Positions 46,252-57,496 of a DNA stretch of 64,000 bases are shown here, in pieces. The notes under the pieces are model-generated. The model worked only from the letters and a program-made list of their open reading frames with translations, did no database searches and was not told where the DNA came from. The translations under genes were made by a program, and so were the position numbers. The stretch spans positions 380,501 through 444,500 of the forward strand of contig JACEFZ010021781.1 in NCBI GenBank assembly GCA_014155875.1. Direction: 5' to 3'. This DNA is from Cepaea nemoralis. Lineage: Eukaryota; Mollusca; Gastropoda; Stylommatophora; Helicidae. Position 1 is the stretch's first letter, and every line of letters starts with the position of its first letter.

Positions 46252-47472
46252 TTAACCCATCCATGACCTTCCTATTTTTAACCTGCTGCTCTTCACCTTC
46301 CTAATTTCGCTAAGCAGTGGATGTTGTGTGTTTGCATTAACTCTGAGGTATGAACGTGCTCTGCAAATTTGTAGTCTGTATTCAATGGTTGGAAAATCAA
46401 GAAGGTAGCGCATAGCCTTGCATGCTGTATCTCTTGTACATCCAAGAATAATGCGCATAGCTTCGTTTTGTATCCTTTCCATCCTTTCTATCTGCTTACG
46501 GCTGAGAGTCAGGATCGCCATCGCATACTCAAAAACAGACATGACCAGTCCCTCATATAGGAGGCATAGATGGCGTTGCTCACAGTTTGCAGCCGCATCG
46601 CAGCCAAACCCTGTTTGGCCTTTGTTATCTATGTGCTCATTATAAGCAAGTCTTTGATCAAAACATATCCCCAGGTAATTTATTGCCTGCGTTTTTTCCT
46701 CAGTCTCTGAACACAGATTAACAGTTGGTGTTGGAGTGTTGAGAATATGATTATTCAAAGAGAACCATGTCACTGTTGCCTTTGTTGGGTTGACCATTGT
46801 CCCAACTTCAGCACACCAAGTGCTTATGCGATTGAGTTCGGTTTACAGTTCCACAGCAACCTGCTCTCTATCCTTACCCTGGCGATACACTAAAACATCG
46901 TCGGCATATGACATATGACAGTGTCCTCCCCGGTCCAGTGATCTGCTCGCTGGTGATTCTCACAGTGTAGGCGTTGAACAGCACTGGAGATAATGGTGAT
47001 CCCTGTGGTAGGTCAGGATATATTGTTGGTTTTGAAATCCAACTGCCACATCTAAACACTACTTTCTGTTAGAAGAGGGCTGCAGCGATCCAACTAAGGA
47101 GGAACGGACTTATATTGAGTTCAAGAACCTGAAGCATTAGAAAATCCAATGGTACTCTGTTGTACGCGTCCTCAAGATCAATTGCTGCAGCAAAAGGTTT
47201 CAATGCCTGAGTGAAAACCTTCATAACCATCATGGACAAAAACTGCTGCATTGGTCCAGGTTTCTCTCTTGGGATGGTACCCTCCCAGGGTAGGTGGAAA
47301 AACACCTTGCTTCTCTAGCTGGCTTGATATTTTTCTGGCAATTATCTTCTCGAGCAGCTTGCCTATTGTATTCTGCATGGTTATTACTCGATATCCTTGA
47401 ATTTTTGTGTGGTTTTTGCCAGGCTTCAGCAAGGGATTCAGATATCTGTGTAACTACTCCTCCTTGATGCAA
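46252..47472 (-). pseudogene. LINE-I reverse transcriptase
   Basis: The order is GYRVITMQNTIGKLLEKIIA, FAAAIDLEDAYNRVPLDF, LPQGSPLSPVLFNAY and SYADDVLVYRQG (near 46890-46920). The thumb follows with INYLGICFDQRLAYNEHID and VMSVFEYAMAILTLSRKQIE. The frame changes near 47180, 47060 and 46860. Confidence 0.88.
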
Positions 47473-47650
47473 GCACTCCCTTTACTGTTGTTGTACATGT
47501 ATGCTAGGTTCTCAAGCTTATTGTCGGTACACCTATTGATGTCGTCATATCTTATGCTATCTGGCCCTGGAGCGCAGTTTTTTTTATCATCGAAGCACAG
47601 CCTTGATGTCTTTCACTGTCACTGTGTCTTCATCCGAAATGTTCTGGGTC

Positions 47651-48900
47651 TTACACCTGTCTGAGGTGACCTCCTTGGCAAGATTTCGGCCTCTCATGTC
47701 TGTCTGGTTGCTTCTCTAGATAGCATTCGAATAGGGCTTTGCCTTTGTTCTCGTCAGTCCTCTGCCAGATGAGGTCAGCACCTTGGAAGTCAGAAATCCT
47801 CTTATTCTTGTCTATCCCACTCATGCTTTTATGTAGTCGCCAGAACAATTTCAGTGACTTGTCTGTGCTTACTCTTGGATATACCTCTGCCCATTTTTCA
47901 CTTTTAACCACCTTAACCAGTTTTTTGAAAGTTACTTTTGTGTGCATCTCTCTTTCTAAGTGCATGCGAGGACCAGGATGGGCAACTCTGTTCTTTTTGG
48001 CGTTTTGCCATTTCCTTACAGCACTACGCTTATCCATCCAGGCATACTCCACCTCAAAATTCCACCAATGTGGCTGCTCCCAGCTTTTTTTCTTGCCCTG
48101 AAACTTTCTGGGCTTGTCGCGCCTTATTTTACTCACCACATCTTGCCCTGTACTGTCATACAGGAAATTCTTGACCGTTGATTTGTGCTGCCTGGTTCTG
48201 CCTTTCTCCGCCAATGTGCTGCAAGGGTGGTGGTCGCTGCCGTGGTACCCTAGGACAGCCCATCTACACACAGTAGTGAGTGAAGGAGAAACCAGCGCCA
48301 GATCAATAACACTGTCCTTATCACCTGGGCGGTTTGTTGTCCTGGTGACACAGCCACTATTGGTACAAACCAGGTCAATGGTTTCATGTGCAGTCTCGAG
48401 CTCCTCCCCCTGTGTGTTGGAGGAAACGTTTTCCCATGATCTGCCTTTAGCGTTGAAATCGCCACAGAAAATAACAGTTTTTTCGTGACCTAATATGTCA
48501 CTTAAGCACTGCCACTTCTGGGAATCCACACTCGCTTTACGAGTATAAACATTAACCAACATGAATGGTAGACCGGACCGAACTCTAACCGCCTGTATTT
48601 GTATGTCGACATTGTTCCAACTGGACATGTCTAGCTCTGAAGCCACCATACTGCCGCAGATGAGAATAGCCATTCGCAGTTGTCGCCTGTTGTAGAAACA
48701 TTTGAAGCCGGCCATTTGGAGTAGCTGATCACCCAGTCTCGTCTCCTGGAGTGCTACAATGTCATTCCTGTAAACCAGGTTTTCGAGAATAGGGCCTCAT
48801 TGTTTAACACTGGCGCAGTTCCAATATAGAATACGAGTTTTCCTGAGGCCCAGACGGTCACATTTAAGTCTAAAACGTCTTAACCCACCTCTATGCCTTG
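47651..48900 (-). pseudogene. LINE-I endonuclease and linker
   Basis: TRILYWNCASVKQ starts the domain, a stop follows, then IVALQETRLGDQ. The long frame from 48715 carries LPFMLVNVYTRKASVD, VIFCGDFNAKGRSW, SVIDLALVSPSL and GYHGSDHHPC. All metal- and DNA-binding motifs are therefore present. A basic linker (SKIRRDKPRKFQGKKKSW) leads towards the RT. Confidence 0.9.
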
Positions 48901-49009
48901 TCGCTTGCAGCCATCACATTGGCCCCGTCGCCTTGTTTTGTTGACTGCCGTCCGCACGGAACACACAAATTGTTCCGCCATATTGAAAAGACCAAACACC
49001 GCAAAACCT

Positions 49010-49269
49010 CGCATCATTCTCATTTAAACCCTATAGAACTTGTGTGGGATAAAATTAAAGGACAAGTGGCAGCTGCCAATACTATATTCAAATTGTCTGA
49101 CGTCAAGATACTAACCCAGTCCGCGCTATTAAATATTGATAAAAGTTACTGGAAAAAATGTGAGGACCATGTGTTGAAAGAGGAAGAGGACTATTGGAGA
49201 AAGGATGGATTGCATTTTATGCAACCGAGAGCAATCATCAACCTACTGGAATCGTCCGACACAGATTAA
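49010..49269 (+). pseudogene. DDE transposase C-terminus, Tc1/mariner type
   Basis: SHLNPIELVWDKIKGQVAAA carries the last catalytic acidic residue of DDE_3-type transposases (E in NPIE). It is followed by FKLSDVKILTQSALLNID, YWKKCEDHVLKEEEDYW and a stop at 49269. The sequence before it is unrelated, so only the last 80 or so residues remain. The tail composition fits IS630/Tc1/mariner transposases. Confidence 0.8.
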
Positions 49270-49297
49270 GGTCTGAGCAGATCGCAGACCTTAATCT
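49263..49297. repeat. Perfect 13-bp inverted repeat at the transposase stop codon
   Basis: AGATTAAGGTCTG (49263-49275) and CAGACCTTAATCT (49285-49297) pair without mismatch around a 9-nt loop. The stop codon of the transposase fragment lies within the left arm. Confidence 0.85.
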
Positions 49298-49429
49298 ACG
49301 TACACACTTACTGGGATATTTTGCTCCAACTATTCAGACGAATTGCAGGCCCTAAACAGTACAGCATCAGCATAATGTCAATGGCAACAGTTTGTATTCG
49401 AAAGTGATGAATTTTCAATTCCACAAGCC

Positions 49430-49640
49430 CTCAGCTGTGACAAACAACTGTATTGAAGACTCAAAGCGGGTCTGTCACCCATGTGTACGTGTAAACAAAC
49501 TACACAGACAGCTGAACAGATCCTTAAAAATGGAAACATGATGACTAAATTGCGGTATCATTTCTGGCCACTTCATATGCACATTAAAGCACAGCTATTT
49601 GGAAGCTTTCATGAACTCAATATAAAAAGCTAGCACGAAT
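49430..49640 (+). mobile_element. LINE-J 3' end fragment
   Basis: GSVTHVYVCKQTTQTAEQIL and QLFGSFHELNIKS align with MCTCGLASQTAEHLLQDC and its downstream sequence at 38285-38430. No (GAA)n tail is present. Between 49300 and 49430 nothing is recognised. Confidence 0.6.
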
Positions 49641-49804
49641 ACTTGTGTACACATTATTAACCAGCAGCTGAAGAAACAAGAAGGAAATGAAAAATAAGGT
49701 CAGAAATATATTCCTTCTACTTTCCTTTCAATTTACAAATTAATTACCCAATACCTCTGTAAATTCTCTGTCTTTACTAATATTACACATTGCACCCCTC
49801 TCGG

Positions 49805-50040
49805 GATTCTCCGTGGTGAAGTGGTCAAGCCGTCTGACTCGGGCTCCGAAGGTTGCATGTTCGATTCCGGGCCGCGTCATTCATTTCACGAGTGTATTTT
49901 TTCGGAGACTCCCGAGGGTCGTCGCTGGAGGTACGGAGTTTGCGCTTTGTGCGACGCTTTCCGCGCTGCGGAAAGAAACTGAGCCATATGGGATAAACAC
50001 CCTGTGCAATGCAGCCGACCCTGTTGATTTTAAGCTACAT
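49805..50040 (+). mobile_element. SINE-C copy (tRNA-headed)
   Basis: GATTCTCCGTGGTGAAGTGG contains an A box, and TGTTCGATTCCGG (about 49858-49870) a near-perfect B box. The body has GGAGACTCCCGAGGG, CTTTGTGCGACGCTTTCCGC and GCCGACCCTG, all repeated at 52154-52385. Confidence 0.85.
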
Positions 50041-51479
50041 CTTTCATTGCACCCACTCCCATACGAATCCGGATACGCCTTGTGTGTCATCTGAATTGGT
50101 GGGGCTTTCATTACTGTAAACATAAATTTGTTATCGAGAAATCACTAGTTTTTCAGCAAAACATCAAAGAAATGTCGCCGCTTTCGATGATTTAAGTTGT
50201 TTTTGGACCTATCAAAGACATATTCCTTGGGTGGGGGTAAATATAAGACGGCTGGAAAAATTTCATAACGATGCAACAAACAGTTTTCAAAATAATTGAT
50301 CGTGAATGAAGGCATTCTTTGCGGGACATACTATAGAAAAATTGCATAGAAATTGAAAAACAACCCCTACATTAAAAATACTAAATTAATGCACAAAAGA
50401 ATTCAGGACCTTACCAATAAAACGGGCTGCCTAAAAAAAGATGGAAAAATCATAATAGACAAAGATAAGATTTTACATGTATAGTCAGATTATGTGAAAA
50501 ACCTTTATGACGATACCAGAGAAGAACAGTATGATATTCAAAATAATAATGAAGTATGCTATTAACCATATGAAAACTGGCAAGACCCCGGTTCAGACAA
50601 CAGCACAACAGATATGAGCAATGCGTTAGAAGAATATGAAATATACCAAGTCACCAGACTTCTGAACATAATATATGATGCTGTAGATATATCTCCTGAA
50701 TTATATAACTGTATAGTTATCGCAATCCCAAAGAAATCAGGAGCCTTGAAATGTGATCAACATCGAGCAATTAGTATCACATCACGAAGATTTTACTAAG
50801 AATTATCGTACAAAGAGTTTCAAAGAAAATACAACCCGAAATAGGAGAAGACCAATGTGGGTTTGTAGAAGGCAAAGGTACAGTAAATGATGTGTATATT
50901 AAGAGAGCATTAATGGAACGCTCTATAAAGACCAACATCTTTGCTTTATTGACTACACAAAGGTTTTTGATAATGTAAGACATGATACAGATGCTTGCAG
51001 ATCTACGAATTGATGGGAGAAACCTTAGACTTGTAAAAAAACAAAAAACAACAACACATATTGGAAACAACATGCTGCCATAAGGATTGATAACGTAGCA
51101 GGTCAATATCAGCCTATTGCAGCAGGTGTGAGACAGGGATATGTAATATGTCCAGATATTTTTTCCTGTACAGTGAAAATATTTTCAGAAATGTAGAAGA
51201 TATAAGGAATCATCATTGGATGGCGTAACATCAATAACATGAGAAATGAGAATGACACAGTCTTGATTGCAGGCAATGAGCAGGATCTGTAACATTTAAT
51301 AGATGCGGTTGTTGAAAGCAGTTAACAAGTAGGGTTAGAATTAAATTGTAAGAAAACACAAATTATGGTCATAACTAGGAAGAAGGATATACCACAATTT
51401 AATATACAAGTTAATGGGCTCATTCTTAGACAAGTGAATCCGTAATTATCTCGGAACAATCATAACATCTGATGGGAGT

Positions 51480-52153
51480 TGAGTTGATTTGAGTTGAGCT
51501 AAGAACTGACATCACTGCACTCAGGACATTTCCATATGCACCCCGTACCCTCGTTCAACAGCCAGCGAAGAGTCACACTACTAATCGTTCCCACCGCTAT
51601 CTGATTGAAAGTTCTCTTGGTCTCCCCTCTCAGTTTTGAGATTCTACCAGAACCCCTGCGAATCCCCCGCAATCTCATCCTTTCCACATACGGGTTCTCA
51701 ATCTGTTCCTCCACCTTCTCCACCTGGTCCCACAGGCGCACAACCACCTCTCCCTTGTCCATAGATAATTGACCACCAAGAGGCACATTCCTTGCCAGCC
51801 TATCAGCCTGTTCATTCCTCCGCATTCTCGCATGGCCAGGGCAAAAAATCCATTCAATTCTTACAATCTGTGATATCTGAAACGAGGAGAGCCATTCCAA
51901 ACGAAACATTCCTTTCTCCACTTTACTAAGCATACTTCTTGAGTCCGTGAAGCAGACAATGTGTGTTTCAGTGGTCTCCTCTAACCAACGGAATGCCGCT
52001 GTGACTGCGTTTACCTCCATTCTCATGTTGGAGGTCGTAGCATCATGTGCCATACTCTCCTGTTTCAAGAATCATTCATTAGCCTTCGCAATGAAACCCC
52101 AACCACTCCGCCTGTTTCGCACCACTGACCCATCAGTATAGATCACAAAACAG
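51480..52153 (-). mobile_element. LINE-I 3' fragment with RNase H
   Basis: On the minus strand, CFVIYTDGSVVRNRRSGWGF gives an intact first Asp. The long frame 52068-51499 then holds MRMEVNAVTAAFRWLEE, CFTDSRSMLSKVEKG and WIFCPGHARMRRNEQADRLA, so all RNase H catalytic positions are present. The module TFNQIAVGTISSVTLRWLL and CIWKCPECSDVSS follows. The tail is a TTGAG/TTGAT run. It is the least decayed RNase H of the family here. Confidence 0.88.
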
Positions 52154-52390
52154 GAGTCTCCGCGACGAAGTGGTCAAGCCGTTTGACTCGGGCTCCAAAG
52201 GTTGTGGGTTCGATTCCGGGCCGCGTCCTTCGGTTCACGAGTTACATTTTTTGGAGACTCCTGTGGGTTGTCGCTAGAGCTTCGGAGTTAGTGCTTTGTG
52301 CGGCGCTTTCCGCTCGGTGGAAAGAGACCGAGCCATGTGGGATAGAACCCTGGGCAATGAAGTCGACCCTGTCGACTTTTAAGCGACGAC
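52154..52390 (+). mobile_element. SINE-C copy
   Basis: GAGTCTCCGCGACGAAGTGG (A box) and GGGTTCGATTCCGGG (B box, 52206-52219) are followed by the same body as the copy at 49805, ending GTCGACTTTTAAGC. It abuts the 5' end of the LINE-I fragment. The remaining 115 bp to 52505 are unassigned. Confidence 0.85.
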
Positions 52391-52809
52391 TTCTAGATCA
52401 CAATGTCACCTTGATGCGTATTACTTTGGATCAGTTGTTGCACTCTGTGCGGCCCGCTTGCCCATTCTCTGCAATCACGACCCAGTGTTATTATCACACT
52501 GTGTGGTGGGAGATGTCTTGAAGAGATTAGAACAAGAATCGCTATGGTGAAAGTTGCCTTTTGCAAGATGAAAAACATACTGACCAATAAAATGATGCCA
52601 GTCACAACGAGAAAAAGTGTGGTGCTACATAGAACCTATACTTTTATATGGGTGTGAAGCAGACAAGCTGAAAAACATCTGAAGGCTGTGGAAATGTTGT
52701 TTCTGAAGAAAATGCAAACGATACCATGGACAGACAGAAAAACGAATGATCAAATCCTACAAGAAACAAATGAAAGTCGTACATTCTATCATCTCACCAT
52801 GTTCCTTTT

Positions 52810-53600
52810 GTACCTTGCGGTGTCGAGGTGAAATATAAACTGCGGGAGAGTGCCCGCTTATGGGCTTTATGTATCGATATTCCCATGGACTCTGCTATTC
52901 CCTCCGTCCATCGTTTACGTGGTCGGCCTCTTCCTCAGCTTCCCTCTGGTCTGTACATAATTGCTTGTTGCGGTATACTGTTAGTTTGTAACCTACTTGG
53001 ATGGCTAAACCACTTGCCTTGCTGCCTTCTAATAAAATTTAGCGCAGCTATAAGCCCCCCCCCCCCCACCCCCCTTTAGTCCTGATGTCTTCATTTCTGA
53101 TCTTATCTCTTCTTTATACATTGAGTTTTCTTCTCAGGAGTCTCATTTCTGTTGTTGTGGTTGTTCTTTCCTCTTTTTTCTATCATTGTCCAGGTTTGAC
53201 ATTGGTAGCATAGAGTTGCTAGGAAGATTGTGTTGTAAAATGTTTTCTTAGTAGTTATTGATACATGTTTGTTCTTTAGTATTGGTGGCATTTGTCCAAT
53301 GAGTTGGTTTGCCTTATTGCATCTATTTTCGATGTCGTCTTCTGGTTTGCCATTTGATGATACTGATTTATACTTCCTAGGCACTTGAAACTCTTTACTT
53401 GCTTCAGGGGTTGTTCGTTTGGTTGTTGTGTTTTCTGGTTGTTGTGTTTTCTTCTTTAGTTATAGTCATTATCTCTGTTTTACTTGTGCTAATTTTCATG
53501 TTATGTTCCCTATACATTTCGTGTAGACTATTCATGTGGTCTTGTAATTCAGCTTCTGATTTTATATATATGATACATTCATTTCGTTGTTAAGTTGCAC
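52810..53600 (-). mobile_element. RTE-B-like 3' half
   Basis: On the minus strand a thumb-like frame (53384-53103) has SSNGKPEDDIENRCNKANQL and LATLCYQCQTWTM, followed near 52930-52870 by GRGRPRKRWTEGIAESMG. That closing motif is shared with 30550-30600. Poly-C at 53054-53076 lies inside it. A short pyrimidine-rich stretch separates it from the SINE-B downstream. Confidence 0.7.
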
Positions 53601-53688
53601 CGGCGTTCATATTTTGTTACTTACTTTGTAAATGGGTTACTGTGACTCCCGCTTGATAGTTTAAATAAAGTATTGCAATCCATTCTCT

Positions 53689-53930
53689 GCCGGTCTCCCT
53701 GGCGAAGGTTCTAACGACGCTGTTCGTAATCCCGTATATTCTCGTAAGAAACACAGCTGCGTGAGGTCGGCAGCGTATCGCGTCGCGTGGGTTACTTACG
53801 GAGGGTATGTGAGCCAGTCGTCAAGAAAGCAACGGCAAACTACTGAACGTAAAACTTGTCCAGACATCAACAGCAGCTATAAAATGCTGGTATTGTCTGC
53901 AATGTCCTGTAAAAGATATGCGAGAAAAAA
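53689..53930 (+). mobile_element. SINE-B copy with a 12-bp target duplication
   Basis: It starts GCCGGTCTCCCTGGCG, contains AGAAAGCAACGGCAAACTAC and AGCTATAAAATGCTGG, and ends in an A-run. AATCCATTCTCT occurs at 53677-53688 and 53931-53942, so both ends are exact. Confidence 0.95.
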
Positions 53931-53942
53931 AATCCATTCTCT

Positions 53943-55055
53943 AGGGTTCAGTTAAATACGTGATTGCAATCCTTTATCATGTGATAAGTTAACTATTTCG
54001 AATACATATAAAAAGAAATGGGTAGGACGGGAACGGGGTAGAATGAATACACTCGCAGGATTTGAAGGAGATCGAACTAAATACTTCAATGGAAATTAAT
54101 GGTGGTAACTCTCTCGGAAATCGGGTCAACCCATTTCAGTAAAAGGGCGATCTTGTTTAAACGGAGAAGACTTAAAATTTATGTTTGTATAAATTTTATT
54201 TGTCAAGTATGGCTCTCAAGGGACTAGACCGTGAACCTGAGATCCCAAATGTACCTGGCGTCCTGCCAGTGGTGGCCGATACGTCAGTTTGAGGGTAGTC
54301 GTCTATACATTCGTGGGCGAAATGCACAAAGTGGACTAAATGTACAACTTGCCGATGGTAGTGGATCTGGCAAGAAGGTGTTACTTTGCTACCGTGGCCC
54401 TTCACTGAGCTATTCCAAGCTGACATACGTGCTTTAATGCCGATCCTAATATGCTAACAAACATGATGTTGAACATCGTACTATATTAAAGCTAGTGTTT
54501 CCAGATTATATTGTCTGATGTGTCGTTCATACACGTGAAACGTGAGCTGCTACTCCCAGCACTAGCTAACCGACGATAATAAAACAGCACAGTCTCTGAC
54601 CCTCAGGTAGACCAAGTTTCAAATGGGCACCAGCAATTTTCTTGGGAAGTAAAAACGATCGGACTTACACTGACCACAACACCTGCTGCGTGTTGATTGG
54701 TCAATACAAATATGTGTTTTATTATAACACTCGCTGACGAGTAGCCTTGAAAACAGAACAATTAATTTAAAGGGAAAATGAAAGGAAATGGTCAGCTCCC
54801 CCAAAACACAATCAAAAGCTATTACATAGACGTTGTGGATACAAATCCTCAACTATCAAACAAATACAAAGACTTGAGAACACGGATACACTTATACGGA
54901 TATCATTAAAAATATGTCAGACAAGTATCATCAATATTTGTTCACATATTCATATCATATCCTTTTATCTTTGTCTGTGTTTGCTGATGGAGGCTTTGCA
55001 TCCGCAGCGTCTACTCTGTGGCTCGTGATGTGCTATAGCTACTTACGCGATAGAC
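53943..55055. other. No recognisable feature
   Basis: Apparently unique sequence. Short open frames at 54231 and 54914 lack domains or splice context. It lies between repeats and upstream of the bHLH gene, so it could hold regulatory sequence, but none is identifiable by eye. Confidence 0.4.
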
Positions 55056-55487
55056 CAGTGCTTCTCAACCTTTTTTGGCCCGTGCCCCCTTCACCATATT
55101 TTTAGGACGTCATTCCCCCCCCCCCCCCCCCCTCACCTTATTTTTAGAACGTCATTCGTATTTTTAGAACGTCATTCGTATTTCCTCCCTAAAAATTTCC
55201 CCCTACCCCTACACAGTATACGTAATAATTGAAGCTAAATTTAATAGCACATACTAAAACAAGTCTAGACATCTACATAAAAAGCGATTTGCGGATCTAC
55301 TTATGTTATAAAATGAAATTCAGAAGGGTGATACGTACAGAACTGTAAAGTATGAAGGGAAAAACAATATCAAGTAATCGGTTCTTGTATCCACGCAATC
55401 TAGAAATAATCTTAATTACCCCCCCCCCCCTGGAAACCCTAAAATCCCAGGGGGGGGGGGAAATTCCCCACCGGCTGAGAACCACTG
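55056..55487. mobile_element. hAT-type MITE, 432 bp
   Basis: The ends are CAGTGCTTCTCAACC and GGCTGAGAACCACTG, a 15-bp inverted repeat with two mismatches and typical of hAT elements. The flanks CGATAGAC (55048-55055) and CGATTGAC (55488-55495) form an 8-bp target duplication with one difference, again as in hAT. Inside are poly-C and poly-G runs and a duplicated ATTTTTAGAACGTCATTCGT; there is no transposase. Confidence 0.9.
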
Positions 55488-56009
55488 CGATTGACGTTCA
55501 TGACAGTTACTCCTCCCCTTTGCTGAATCAAAAGAGAAACCGGCGCGTTTACACGCCGTTGGAAGGAAACGCTTTGTGATTTCTGCTGATGGAGACGGTG
55601 CGCATATATTGACATGTAGCCACACCCTTATCCTGCCTGTACGCTGTAAATGTGAACCATGCTGTTATAAAAACAATGCAAGAACAGAACATACTAAATA
55701 AAGACATCAACGCCACAATGAATATTGCCACATCTGTGTAACAGTCGTATTGAGATAGAACATTGTAGTGAATATTATTATTGATGAATTATTATTTAGT
55801 TGGCTGATTTTGATGTAATATGTGTTTCTTCTGGCGACACTTTCGCTAAGTGAGGTTTCATGCATGACTGAAACATATACACGCCGTCAAGTCAAATGCA
55901 ATAATATTACTTGCCACACATAAACTATAAACGTCAATAATTTGTTGTGAGGTGTCGATATGTGCTCTTAAAGCCACTGGTTTAACAACAACAAGAACAA
56001 CAACGACGA

Positions 56010-56016
56010 CGACGAC

Positions 56017-56084
<68 letters not shown>
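56010..56084. repeat. (AAT)n microsatellite
   Basis: About 23 AAT units preceded by CAACAACGACGACGAC. It lies 160 bp upstream of the bHLH start codon, within likely promoter or 5' UTR sequence, so length variation could affect expression. Confidence 0.95.
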
Positions 56085-56085
<1 letters not shown>

Positions 56086-56140
56086 CCACTTATGTCGGAT
56101 TGTTGATGTTAACGACCGTACCTGGTTGTGGATTTAGGCA

Positions 56141-56244
56141 ATCATATAAGCACAGCAAGCAAAGTATAGCGGCGGTCTGACGTCGGAGTTCCATCATTAT
56201 TTCGAGGGTGTCTGTTCTGAATACACTGCAACCAAACTTCGAGC
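56141..56244 (+). promoter_or_regulatory. Possible core promoter and 5' leader of the bHLH gene
   Basis: A TATA-like CATATAAGC (TATAAG at 56145-56150) lies 95 bp upstream of the ATG. There is a CRE-like TGACGTCGG near 56178. No initiator or other element is clear, and an upstream non-coding exon cannot be excluded. Confidence 0.25.
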
Positions 56245-56620
56245 ATGAACCAAGAGGAAGCAAGTTGGGAATATCCACAACACAGCCTCAGACACCAGCA
56301 ACATATCCCACATGAGACGCACTATGACCGTGATCCGAGTGTACAGTTACAGCAACACCATCTGCTGTCTGAGTTCTTGTGTACGAATTACAGTTTTGGC
56401 TACCAATATTCTCCAGGCAACACATCTTCTTCAACATTCACCGAGACGGTCCAGGACATTTCGTCCCCAGGACAGATGACCACACATTCATCGGTCTGTG
56501 TTAGCCACGAAACCTTTGGACCCCAAGGACGAAAATGTCAGACACCAGCAGCCCAACAGAGGCAGGCAGCCAACAGCAGGGAACGCAGAAGGATGCAGTC
56601 AATCAGTGACGCCTTTGAAG
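56245..56620 (+). CDS. ptf1a-like: Ptf1a/Fer1-like bHLH transcription factor, exon 1
   Basis: Exon 1 encodes 125 codons plus one base. Residues 1-108 form a Gln/His/Ser-rich N-terminus. From about residue 106 comes the basic region and first half of helix 1, QQRQAANSRERRRMQSISDAFE; the spacing of RERRRM is that of class II DNA-binding bHLH proteins, whose family binds E boxes as dimers with E proteins. The exon ends at GAAG/GTACAC, a phase-1 donor. The reading continues into 61925, where the helix 1-loop-helix 2 follows in phase. The ATG at 56245 is the first in frame after the leader. Assignment to Ptf1a rather than Fer2 or Fer3 rests on TLRLAIGYI and the KVII motif in exon 2. Known role of the family: specification of neurons and, in vertebrates, pancreas. 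Confidence 0.85.
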
Positions 56621-56645
56621 GTACACACAGTCATAGTTACAGTTA

Positions 56646-56895
56646 GTTGCATTTCCTTTACAGGATGTCACAATCAACCCCAGCATTGTTTGCCTGGTTG
56701 GGAATTACAATGCAGTCTTTTCCGTTCAGTTGTTTGCCATTGCATTGTAAACGACCGACGCTTATACCATGGATATTAACGCTAGGCAGTCTGCTAACAA
56801 ATTGTCTGCATCTGATATCGAACCCTCGATTCAGTATATCGGGGAGCTGTGAAAAGCGTTCAATCCGCCTAAGCCACAGCGCCAATAAAGCCATA
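56646..56895 (-). mobile_element. SINE-B-like copy in intron 1
   Basis: On the minus strand the head reads GGCGCTGTGGCTTAGGCGG (A-box-like) and GAGGGTTCGATATCAG (B box). Further on is CAATGGCAAACAAC at 56745-56728 and, at the end, the TGTAAAGGAAATGCA closing motif. It begins only 26 bp after the exon 1 donor. Confidence 0.8.
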
Positions 56896-57143
56896 GTACA
56901 ATAACAGAACCAACATCTTTGTTATCTAAACACAGCGCCATCAATGATTGATTGCAGGATGTCTGGCCTGGCATATTTAGCTGCATGGAAACACGCCAGG
57001 CAAGGAGTCGTGCAAGATGTTCTTTCTGGCCTCGGTGTTGACATTCACTACAGGAATACATTGTTTTGAACCTTTGTCATCATCACAGGCGTTGCCTGAG
57101 TTACCGTTACCTGAGGCGTCACCTCGCACGCTCCCTCTCTCTC

Positions 57144-57146
<3 letters not shown>

Positions 57147-57197
<51 letters not shown>

Positions 57198-57214
57198 GCA
57201 CGCACGCACGCACC

Positions 57215-57279
<65 letters not shown>
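57147..57279. repeat. (CA)n microsatellite with CGCA and CCCA blocks
   Basis: CA dinucleotides interrupted by (CGCA)n at 57193-57211 and (CCCA)n at 57212-57223. Intronic. Cys/Val and Thr/His frames over it are artefacts. Confidence 0.95.
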
Positions 57280-57339
57280 GGTCAATGATGCTTGCTTGTG
57301 TTCGCTGGCTATGAACTCCAGCGCAAAGGTCCTGTATGT

Positions 57340-57496
57340 CGGATCCCCGGGAAGGTTAACCCGGTCAACAAATGCCCGCAGAAGTCGGATGTGTCGGCCT
57401 AACGGCGCAAGAACGCAGCACTGCTGTAAACAGGCACACCGCAGTCACGTCCGAAAAAAAGAAACTCCGGATGAACGCAGAAGAAGAAGAAGTATG
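57340..57496 (+). mobile_element. SINE-D copy in intron 1
   Basis: GGGAAGGTTAACCCGGTCAA, ATGCCCGCAGAAGTCGGATG, TGTCGGCCTAACGG, CAGTCACGTCCGAAAA and ACTCCGGATGAACGCAGAAG, with a short (GAA)n tail. Same order as at 57960 and 41327. Confidence 0.8.

Larger units (their letters stand above)
44775..48985 (-). mobile_element. LINE-I, nearly full length, split by a solo LTR
   Basis: Read on the minus strand: a short N-terminal part with a CDGCKRQ motif (near 48900), endonuclease, reverse transcriptase, RNase H and the C-terminal module (44783-44870, SEHLWTEWFDV). Each domain has at least one frameshift. The 622-bp solo LTR lies between the RNase H and the C-terminal segment. No TCAA tail is visible at 44775, and the 5' end abuts a mariner transposase fragment. 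Confidence 0.85.
50310..52790 (+). mobile_element. RTE-A copy, split by a LINE-I/SINE-C insertion
   Basis: Colinear with 32060-33640: a linker segment (50330-50520), RT pieces with SPELYNCIVIAIPKKSGALKCD-like sequence and a decayed YADD (NMRNENDTVLIAG, 51237). It breaks at 51479 after AACATCTGATGGGAG and resumes at 52506 with ATGTCTTGAAGAG. The repeated TGGGAG at both junctions is probably part of the target duplication. It ends near 52790 in ETNESRT. Confidence 0.82.

Noticed and set aside
49805..52220. tRNA genes at the SINE-C heads
   Set aside because: A and B boxes are good, but there is no closed acceptor stem, and both are followed by the same 170-bp SINE body.
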